Shown in pieces: positions 33,521 to 41,756 of a stretch of 60,000 bases of DNA. The stretch is from Owenia fusiformis. Lineage: Eukaryota > Annelida > Polychaeta > Sabellida > Oweniidae. Numbering within the stretch: position 1 is the stretch's first letter; each line of letters opens with the position of its first letter. A program made the translations under genes and the position numbers. Below the pieces are notes generated by a model. The model made no database searches, was not told the origin of the DNA, and saw only the letters and a list, made by a program, of their open reading frames with translations. Where the stretch lies: contig CAIIXF020000012.1 in NCBI GenBank assembly GCA_903813345.2, positions 21,156,184-21,216,183 on the forward strand. Reading direction: 5' to 3'.

Positions 33521-34932
33521 GTTAAGTATTCCTTCCTGGTTTTGCATAGGGATGGGGGGCGCCTCCCAGTTTGATATTTACTTGTGGACTTTTGTTGACC
33601 AACCCATATTTTTGGTGGAGAAACTTGGACCCTAAGGTAAAGTGGGAGGGGGGTGGTTGGGTTTCCGGGGGATAGAGTTCATGTTTCAAATTCAGAGATA
33701 TGGAAGTCTACTGGTTTATATCAAATTGGGCGAAATAAATTTTAACTTTTGTAATATTCTGTAAATTTTTAGTAGTGTAAATTTAAGTAGTGTAAAGTAT
33801 AATGCAAAGTTTTATGTAAAGTTTTATGTAAAATAACAACTACTACAACATGTTTTTGTCTATTTGTAGCACAGATGGTGAAGTCCCTGCGAAACGACGA
33901 TCCTGTTGAAATCACATTTTTCTTCACGAGGGGACAAGGTCCAGTTTCCAGGACTTACCACAGATGTCACATTTTTGCCCAGTTTATCTCTTGCAATCAG
34001 TTGCACCTCTTTAGCAGGGGGCTACTCCCAGTTTTATTCCAGTTCTACTTTTAATGGGGGAGGCCTCAAGTCACTTCACTTTTTAGTTTGTTTGAGCGGT
34101 GGTCTTTTAGATTTTAGCTTGGGTTGCTTAATTCAAGTTTTTGGGAAGGTATTCACTCCATAGTGTGTGTGTTGGGGGGGGGGGCTACGTACCGTTCCAG
34201 TTTAATTTCACGGGGGGGTCTCAAGTCACCTTTTTATTGAGTTGGATTTGATGGAGCAATGGGGATCTTTTGATTGTGGATGTGGTTGTTTAATTCAAGT
34301 TTTTGGGAAGTCATCACTCCAGTTATTTTTTCTTGGGGGTGCCAAACAACCAGACAACCAACCAACCGGACATCCAACCGACCAACCAATGACCCAATAG
34401 GCTTAATCTAACCAACCAACTTACTTACTAACCAACCAACTAACCAACCAGACAACCACCAGACCACCCAATAGGTTAAAACTAACCAACCAATTAACTA
34501 ATTAATCAACCATCTAACCAACACTCCACCCAACGAACCAGACAACCAACGAACCAGATGACCAAGATCATGGATCTAGTGCTTAGTATTGTATTGTATT
34601 GTATTGTATTGTATTGCATAGTATTGTATTGTATAGTTTTGTATTGTATTGTATTGTTTTGTTTTGTATTGTATTGTTTTGTTTTGTATTGTGTTGTATT
34701 TCGTTGACCAATACTTACTCAGTAATGATTCAATTTTAAAGTTCACTTCAAGTACAGTACTACTCCAGATCTAAATTTTGAAGGTCTGAAGTCTTGTGTT
34801 CATTTTAGCTACAGTTGTAGATTGAAGCGTCTTTTCTTTTGGGTTTTCGCGTTAAAATTGTGGGTTTAGTTTCGGGGTTTTCTTTCTTTTTAATTGAACC
34901 ATCGCTGATCTTTTCCTTAAATGTACTTTCAG

Positions 34933-35048
34933 GTGCAGTCATCTTGCCTTGGAGAGAACAAAAAGAAACACAAAAGGAAAACCACAGAAAATCTACAATT
35001 TCTGCTACCTATTTGCAGCATTTATATCTACATACCATCTTGTTAAAG
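34933..35048 (+). pseudogene. Exon-like block delta, copy 5 (short form)
   Basis: One 95-bp segment, carrying the variants of the second segment of the long form (AAACACAAAAGG, TTTCTGC). The short form here is therefore a different product from the one in copy 2. Confidence 0.5.
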
Positions 35049-35335
35049 GTACTGTAACACATAATCAGTTCTATCATTTGATGATTTTGCTCTCTGGTTC
35101 AGTACGGTTATTCCACAATGACACATTTTTCAATTGTTGGGATTCTAATCCCATTGTTGGCACATGTATGTTTGGCAAACATTTTTTCTAAGAAATACAC
35201 TGAATTATGACTTCTTTGATTTAATTTAATTTACAAATGTACCCCATGACGCTATGTTTCTTTTTTTCACATGTGGTCTGTCATGCTTGGCTGAAGAATC
35301 ATACCTACTGCACATTGGGCACTATGATTCAGTAC

Positions 35336-35847
35336 TAAAACTAGCAAATAGAACTCGAAGTGTAAACCTCTCCTAATAGTACTCGCCAATAATCCAAATA
35401 GGAGCTTTGATACAATGTATCTTGTTTAAGGGCCCCTATTCTTATTATTGAAAATGGATCTCCCCATGTTAAATCAATGGTGCCCTCGCTGAAATTCTCA
35501 TTTTCCCAGAAGAACTTGAGGTGATCAAGTCTAAACAAGTAGATTCATGTGGGAGAGAATTGCTAGAATATGTTCAATGGTAATAGGAGTTCTTAAACAG
35601 GACATTGGGCTTGCTTCTTTAGTTATGTGTTATAGGATAAATTAACCCTAGACATGTTATACATCTCAAAACCATGATCTATCTTGAAAAAAAGTCTAAC
35701 ATCCCCTTCTACCTCACCCCTTCAATAGAGAACCAACATCACAATCCAGTACCATTTCACATATTGAAGAACGAATTAAAAATATCTCATTAGATCAAAA
35801 ACAGTTGTAGATACTAGTACTAATAAAAGATGGAGCATCAAAAATTA
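35336..35847. other. Spacer after the exon array
   Basis: About 510 bp with no repeats or coding similarity noticed. Confidence 0.5.
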
Positions 35848-35881
35848 AATCATTGCTGATTGTTTTCCTTTTTATTTTCAG

Positions 35882-35955
35882 GCTCATTCTTCTTTCCTTG
35901 GACTTGAGAACATTTGTGCTACATGTCTGCAGCATCTATATTATATACTATCTTG
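35882..35955 (+). pseudogene. Diverged single-copy relative of block delta
   Basis: TTTTATTTTCAG|GCTCATTCTTCTTTCCTTGGA then TTGTGCTACATGTCTGCAGC and CTATCTTG align to block delta, including the upstream intron side (ATTGCTGAT against ATCGCTGAT). It lacks the central AACAAAAAGAA part. It lies 830 bp beyond the last array copy and has no tandem partner. It may be an ancestral exon. Confidence 0.5.
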
Positions 35956-36076
35956 CCATGGACTGCTTCAATTGACAAAAAGATGATCGTGTGCATGCAG
36001 ACTATCTAGTCTATAGAATTTAATTTGTATCAATAGTCGACATGCTAAATCCAATCAATATATCAGTCAATATATC

Positions 36077-36262
36077 TTACACATTGACCTCTGTAGCAGA
36101 CGGCATAAATCACTAATGTGACTTGATACATAGGACACATGTTACATCATATTCATGCTTGTTTTGGAATTAAAATGTATAGCTTCATGTCATCATGTGT
36201 ATTACTATGTTCATAAATTTTATTTAATGCTAATAGCCTTCTTCTGTGCTGTTCTTCCTTAA
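36077..36262. repeat. Direct repeat of about 185 bp, first copy
   Basis: From TTACACATTGAC through CATCATATTCATGCTTGTTT and TTCATAAATTTTATTTAATG to GCTGTTCTTCCTTAA. It recurs at about 36498-36682 with indels (an extra ACTTGATACATAGAACTTG there). No gene seen in 35956-36700. Confidence 0.8.
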
Positions 36263-36497
36263 TGTTTCGATGTGAATGTACAAATGCAAAAACTAATGAA
36301 TATGTGCAAAAGTATTGAATCAAATTGGACACTATATAGATGTATTCCTTAAATCATAGATGGATAAAATTAGTAATTTTAAAACGAGCGCATTTATTTA
36401 AAATCAATTAAATGAGAAATAAAGCACACGCCAATAGATAGTATTTGAAAATGACAAATGCATGATGAATTTCACTTAAGATTATATCATTGTGTCC

Positions 36498-36682
36498 TCT
36501 TACACATTGACGTCAGACGGCAAAAATCATCCATGTGACTTGAAACATAGGACTTGATACATAGAACTTGTTACATCATATTCATGCTTGTTTGGGAATT
36601 AAAATGTATAACTAAATGTGTATTACTATGTTCATAAATTTTATTTAATGCTAAAGCCCTCTTGTGTGCTGTTCTTCCTTAA
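36498..36682. repeat. Direct repeat of about 185 bp, second copy
   Basis: See the copy at 36077; divergence is moderate and both are in the same orientation. The second ends 18 bp before the TIR at 36701. Confidence 0.8.
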
Positions 36683-36767
36683 GTCCCCAGTTTAAAGATA
36701 TTAGAGAGATTTCGCACCTAGTGAGAGTACAACTTATAACGTATACTTATACTTATAGGTAAACGTA

Positions 36768-36962
36768 CAAGGTGTTTCATAATCTCGGACTGTAATAAGT
36801 ACAGGTCAAAGGGACGCCATTTGTACTTTCTTGAATTTTAGCATGTTTAGTTGATCCAAATGTGTTTGTCTAGAATAAAATAGGCTCATATATAGTACAT
36901 ATGTTATAGACTCATCTCTTTTCAACTTGACTTTTTGGAGATGCTCGTTATGAAACACCCTG
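36768..36962. mobile_element. Short mariner-type MITE (195 bp)
   Basis: TA lies at 36766-36767 and 36963-36964. Ends CAAGGTGTTTCATAA and, on the complement of the right end, CAGGGTGTTTCATAA. Non-coding. Confidence 0.7.
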
Positions 36963-37361
36963 TATGTCATATGTTGAGCTACTGAATGGGTCGTTTCTAG
37001 GAATTGCTAGAACCTACTTGTTTGATTGGTGTTTCAAATTGATGGTTAAAGTATTTGATTGGATACTGTTCCCACTCAGCCAATTATTTCTAAAAAATGC
37101 TCGCGGTCAATTGTTCCACACACATGTAGGCAAATCTTTATACGGAGATCCAACTGTATACGTTATCATCTACGTAATTATACCGTTTTGTAAGTTCATT
37201 GAACTTATACTGATCATAAAAACATTGAAATAATCAACTTGTTTATGTAATGACTCACTTTAAAGAATCATGACTCCCTTTAAAGGATCGTGTTTATAAT
37301 ACACTACACCTACAAGGACACGGAAGCAAGCATTTAATTATTAGAGAGGTTAAGCTACACG

Positions 37362-37600
37362 TATTTAACAAAACTTGAACGTGAACTTAATTGCGCGCGC
37401 AGATAAATGACGTCAGATTTGGTTATTTCCTGTGGGCCAGCGTGAAGTTTACAGGTTTTTACATGAGATTATCATATTCGTGCAATTTACAGACGCGTAT
37501 TCAACAAAGCATGAACGTGTACTTCTTTTCGCGCGCAGGAAAATGACGTCAGATTAGTCTACTTTTTACAGGTAAGCGTGAAAGTTACAGGTTTTTACTT
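37362..37600. repeat. Two direct repeats of about 105 bp, each with TGACGTCA
   Basis: About 37362-37463 and 37493-37600. Shared pieces are CGCGCGCAG, AAATGACGTCAGATT, GCGTGAA and TTACAGGTTTTTAC. The palindrome TGACGTCA (the CRE/ATF site) lies at 37408-37415 and 37544-37551. Sub-terminal position suggests a binding-site repeat of the element; host regulation is not implied. Confidence 0.7.
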
Positions 37601-37886
37601 GTAGATGAGTGATTACACGTCGCTCATTGCGTGATTGATTTTAGCTATGTTCTAGGATGACCCTGGAGCCCATATTTGATACAGACAATCTTGCTTGTTA
37701 TATTGGTAAACCCCAATCCTTAATTGGAAATAAGAATACATTTTAATGGGTAAATGGACAACTTCAAATGTGACCGTTTGTAAGTTCCGCACAATATAAA
37801 TAGGCAAGACCAATTTGATGCCCGGAGCTTAGTACACTATGTATACTAAACGAAATGAAATGACAACCAGGGCAAGAACGGATCTA

Positions 37887-38670
37887 GTGCGCCCTCTATT
37901 ATGATCTCCCCATGAACAAAAATGAATTCATCTGATTTTTCAAAGTAAATATACGGCTTTTATTAATATTATTACATTTATATGTACACTAGAATCTTGT
38001 TGACCTATATTCAGCACTATATTTATGAATAGGCCACTTATTAGGGCCAATATTCGATCATAAAGTGTCCAGGGGTAGAGATGCCAAACCATGAAGTCTT
38101 TCTGTGTCTGTCAAAATCAATTTGCATCCTACACATCCCTACATCTTATCCAAATATGTTATTAATTAATGAAACATAACAGTATAATCCTTGTATTTAC
38201 AAAGTTGTATGGGATTTCATAAGTGTAAAAGTTGCTTTTGAAGCATTTTTCTATAGCCATTTTGTAGGAAAAAATGATGAAAAAATGTATAACCTTTTAA
38301 TTTGAAGTATGACCTGAATCGATTGCAAACTTTATATTTGCACATCTGATGTGATATACCATATTTGTGTCATATTGTGAATTTATTTTATTTGCAATCG
38401 ATTCAGGTCATAGTGTATTTAAGGTATTTTTGTGAAAATCAATAGAAACCAATGGCCTCCATCGGAATCTGATGGTATCCATATGTTAAGTCAATAGAAC
38501 ACATCCACTGTCTCGCAATATACCCTTGCTGAAGTTAATGACCTCAACCTCGGCCAATGTGGGTCGAAACGCTTAAATATTTTCAAAAATATTATGTGAC
38601 ATTGTATTCTTTATGTTACAGCTAAAAATGATTCATTTTGTTCATGGGGAAATCATAATGGAAAGTGCAC
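37887..38670. mobile_element. Hairpin MITE, copy 3 (784 bp)
   Basis: Flanked by TA (37885-37886, 38671-38672). Ends GTGCGCCCTCTATTATGAT and, complemented on the right, GTGCACTTTCCATTATGAT. The internal inverted repeat is perfect (38308-38329 with 38391-38412). Collinear with the copies at 2911 and 3986 but over 34 kb away, so the family is dispersed. Confidence 0.85.
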
Positions 38671-38728
38671 TAGACTCTTTAATTGTGGTTGAATATGAAA
38701 TAAGCAAAAATAAAAAACAAAATGTTTT

Positions 38729-38798
38729 AAGTTGACTAGATTTGAACCCAGACCCAACGGATATGAGTCCGAAGTGCTATCCATTACACCATAGAGAC
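38729..38798 (-). ncRNA. tRNA-derived sequence (SINE head or tRNA pseudogene, CAT anticodon-like)
   Basis: On the minus strand, ATGGTGTAATGGATAGCAC gives a D-arm/A-box. CGGACTCATATCCG forms an anticodon stem with loop CTCATAT (CAT in the anticodon position). GGGTTCAAATC is a B-box. The acceptor and T stems do not pair, so it is not a functional tRNA. It is followed by AT-rich sequence, as in tRNA-derived SINEs. Confidence 0.5.
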
Positions 38799-39160
38799 AT
38801 GACATTTTGCCACACTCACCACATAAATATAACTCCACGTCCACTGACATGGTTTCAGACGAGTAACTTAACAGAAAATTTTCTTAAACCTGTACTTGAG
38901 CGTGGACTTACGCGTTCAGGTTCACGGTTTGCATTTATACGTGTAGCTTAACCTCTCTATTATGTGCATAATCTACACGTGCAGATGACAGTGCATTCAT
39001 AGTCTCTAGTTGATGGAGCTTTTCTTTAACGGAATTAGTTATGTTCCATTAAGTACAATTTAAAATTGATTTTAGTAAATATAATAGTTCGACATGACCC
39101 TTTAAACTATACGTATACGTATAAGTTGTACTTTCACTTATGTGCGAAATCTCTCTATTA

Positions 39161-40030
39161 AGGCACATAAATTACGTTTATCTATTTATATATGATGAGC
39201 ACGAACCATATTAACCAGCTAAACCTATCTTGAGCTGATAAAATTCCGTTTGAGTGTTACTAGAACCTTATTGTTCGGTTAATCTTGTTATTGTGCGTTA
39301 AATCCCGTTCAAGATACAAAAGAACCTAAATTTACGTTCAAATCTTTAGTTTGATGAAAACTAACAATATAAACCAGCTAAATTTATTTTTAGGTGATAA
39401 AATTCGGTTTGAGTGTTGTGACTAGAACCTTATTGTTCGGCTAAACTTTAATTTGTGTTTGTGTATAAATCCCGTTTATTGATACAAAAGAACCTAAATT
39501 TACGTTTAAATCTTTTGTTTGATGAACACTAACAAAATGAACCAGCTAAATCTATTTTGAGCTGATACAATTCCGTTTGAGTGTTGCTAGAACCTTATTT
39601 TTTGGCTAAATCTTGAATTTGTGTGTTAAATCCCATTTTAAGATACGAAAGAACCTAAAATTACGTTTAAATCTTTTGTATGATGTACACTAACTTAATG
39701 AGCCAGCTATATTTATGTTGACCTGATGTAATTATGTTTGTACGGTACTGGTATCATTCAAATATTGTGTTTGTGAGTTAAGTCCCGTTTAAAGATATAA
39801 AGGCACATAAATTAGGTTTATCTATTTATATATGATGAGCACGAACCATACAAACCAGCTAAACCTATCTTGAGCTGATACAATTCCGTTTGAGCATTAC
39901 TAGAACCTTATTGTTCGGTTAATCTTTTGCTTGTGTGTTAAATTCGGGGTTAAATTCCATTTTAGAAACATAAGAACCTATATTACGTTTTAATCTTTTG
40001 CTTGATGAACACTAAAAATATAAACAAGTT
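39161..40030. repeat. Tandem repeat, about 160-bp unit, about 5 copies
   Basis: The phrase AACCAGCTAAA recurs near 39213, 39372, 39540, 39702 (variant) and 39853. Each is followed by GAGCTGATA, TTCCGTTTGAG, TAGAACCTTATTGTTCGG, AAATCCCGTTT and AAAGAACCTAAATTTACG. AAGGCACATAAATTA starts the array at 39161 and recurs at 39799, suggesting a larger repeat of about 638 bp. No coding. Confidence 0.85.
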
Positions 40031-40183
40031 ACATTTTGTCTTACTTATATGCATATAATTTGCGTTTTGGGCAAAATAAACGCCTGATTTCCAACTAATT
40101 TTGGCCCCAGGTAGAACATTAAGGACTATGATGTGCAAATATTCGAGCAATTCAAGCCATCAACATACCAGTGAGCCAACCGG
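40031..40183. repeat. Direct repeat, first copy (partner at 41173)
   Basis: From ACATTTTGTCTTACTTATATG through CGCCTGATTTCCAAC and GAACATTAAGGACTATGAT to CATACCAGTGAGCCAACCGG. The second copy is at 41173-41357. A weaker match (ATCAACATACCATCACACC) lies near 40939. Confidence 0.85.
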
Positions 40184-40330
40184 CCAATGATGCGTGGCAC
40201 CAAGATATCTTACATTTGGATTTTTCCTAGGCCGAAAATACTTGATTTTGATAAAATTGTCGAAATATCTAATAAATGGCTTAAAATAATGAATTTACTT
40301 GCTCGTTACACCACATCTATTTCACAATAA

Positions 40331-40392
40331 TCTAAGGTTAGGAATCGAACCCATGACATTGAGGGCTTTAACCCTACTATCACACCAAACTA
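40331..40392 (-). ncRNA. tRNA-like sequence with consensus B-box
   Basis: On the minus strand, GGTTCGATTCC (40341-40351) matches the RNA polymerase III B-box exactly, and TGGTGTGATAGTAGGG upstream is a fair A-box. The stems pair poorly, so it is likely a SINE head or decayed tRNA. Confidence 0.4.
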
Positions 40393-40447
40393 GTTCTCAC
40401 TACGTTCTCGAAAACGGGCTTAAACTGTGCACAAACGGATTTGACGT

Positions 40448-40480
40448 ACTAAGAACCCACTAAGAACCCACTAAGAACCG
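40448..40480. repeat. 11-bp tandem repeat, three copies
   Basis: ACTAAGAACCC three times, the last ending in G. The surrounding 40184-41172 holds nothing else I can name. The small minus-strand frame at 40764-40946 is unsupported. Confidence 0.8.
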
Positions 40481-41172
40481 TTTGGGATCTGTTTACAAAC
40501 TTCATGAAACTACTAGAACGAGTAGGTCCTCCACTTAGAGCATGCTCAACATTTTCTGGTGATCATCAAAACGTTGCTGAATCGGTTTTAAACTGTGTGC
40601 GAACTGAATGAACGTAGCTACAACGTTCTACGGTCTGTTTACGAACTTCATGGACTTTCCCGGACGGGGTATGTGATTTAGAATTTTGAATCGATTCAAG
40701 ATTCGATGGCGACCATACCGTTCTGTAATCAGGTCATGATGACCTTCTAGACTAAGGGACGATTTATACTACGTTGCACACCGACGTGGTGCGACCTGAA
40801 CGACTGTTATGAACGAAGTAGCTAATTATTTTAGACATATATCCCGACCGCAGCCAGATCGAGCCCGTTTTACGACATTTTTGTAGGACTGGCAAGAATG
40901 GGTAAGAACTAGTTTTGTGTGATATAGGGGGGTAAGCGATCAACATACCATCACACCTACGGGCCGTGATACATTTCTCAAAGATAATTTACATTTTGAT
41001 ATTTTCTCTAATAAAGGTCTGTTACACACTTGCTCATATATATGGAATCAATATTCTTTTTCAAGGAAGACAATAAAAACGTCAAAATATGGTAAATTTA
41101 CGAAAGGTGAAAGAGAAAAAAGTTCAAATCTCAGTGTATTAGTACAAAAACCGTTGAAAATGTACTGATTTT

Positions 41173-41357
41173 ACATTTTGTCTTTCTTATATGCATATAA
41201 TTTGCCTTTTGGGCAAAATGAACGCCTGATTTCCAACGAATTTTGGCTCCAGGTTGAACATTAAGGACTATGATATGATATGATATGATATGATATGATA
41301 TGATATGATATGATAATCGAGCAATTCAAGCCATCAACATACCAGTGAGCCAACCGG
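41173..41357. repeat. Direct repeat, second copy, with TGATA expansion
   Basis: Matches 40031-40183 except that nine units of TGATA (41271-41315) replace the TGATGTGCAAATATTCGAG segment after GGACTA. Confidence 0.85.
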
Positions 41358-41503
41358 CTCGTTTTGATTCAGCAAAGAAGTATAAATCATTTGGCGCTAG
41401 GTTGGATGAATAAGGTGGATGTCTGAGTTGCTCTAATCTCAGCTGCCCAATTTCTTAAGTGATTATGGCAGCAGTATGGGAGGGTTAATTGTCCAAGTTG
41501 ACA

Positions 41504-41752
41504 GGGTTTTTATAACATTCCGATCGAGAGGGGGGGGGTATATATGTACCCAGCAAATATAAGGGCTTTAATAACATGGGATTTAGGAGTAGATACCCTG
41601 AACAAGTAGGGTTTTGAAGGTAGTAGTATGTAACCCTCAAAAGTAGGAATTTAACGAGGCTTATATCCTAAATCCCATGTTATTAAAGCCCTTATATTTG
41701 CCGGGTACATATATACCCCCCCCTCCTCTCAAGCGGAATGTTATAAAAACCC
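41504..41752. mobile_element. Foldback MITE at the satellite border (249 bp)
   Basis: Left GGGTTTTTATAACATTCC and right GGAATGTTATAAAAACCC. Complementarity continues through a G9/C-rich run, TATATATGTACCC, and AATATAAGGGCTTTAATAAC to about 80 bp per arm. No clear target duplication. The satellite begins within a few bases. Confidence 0.75.
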
Positions 41753-41756
41753 TTCG

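Larger units (their letters stand above)
33069..35335 (+). repeat. Tandem exon-like unit, copy 5 (last, decaying end)
   Basis: Block 5 acceptor ends at 33044. Alpha 33243-33389, beta 33443-33520, gamma from 33870, simple repeats 34340-34700 (longest TATTG run), delta 34933-35048 (short form). From about 35200 the match to other copies falls off through many substitutions and indels and is lost near 35335. That suggests the limit of the homogenised array. Confidence 0.9.
37341..38960. mobile_element. Inner TAGAGAG-ended TIR element (1.6 kb)
   Basis: Left TTAGAGAGGTTAAGCTACAC and right GTGTAGCTTAACCTCTCTAT are inverted repeats that share only the first eight or so bases with the outer element. 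TTAT may be a 4-bp duplication (left AATTAT, right TTATG), but it is ambiguous in AT-rich flanks. Non-coding; contains a direct repeat with TGACGTCA sites and the hairpin MITE. Confidence 0.6.
36701..39159. mobile_element. Outer TAGAGAG-ended TIR element (2.46 kb, contains other elements)
   Basis: Left arm about 36701-36763 (TTAGAGAGATTTCGCAC, AGTACAACTTATA, CGTATAC) and right arm about 39100-39159 (its reverse complement with small changes) form imperfect inverted repeats of about 60 bp. No clear target duplication. Inside lie a mariner MITE (36768-36962), an inner element with related ends (37341-38960) and a hairpin MITE (37887-38670). The open frame at 36964-37233 matches nothing I know and is not supported as a gene. 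Superfamily unknown. Confidence 0.6.

Noticed and set aside
36964-37233. 89-codon plus-strand frame
   Set aside because: Begins at the MITE border and matches no family I recognise. Length is within chance for AT-rich DNA.
37408-37551. Host CRE enhancer
   Set aside because: The TGACGTCA sites lie in a direct repeat just inside a TIR element, and no host gene is nearby to regulate.
38729-38798. Functional tRNA gene
   Set aside because: Acceptor and T stems do not pair. Only the D-arm, anticodon arm and internal promoter boxes survive.
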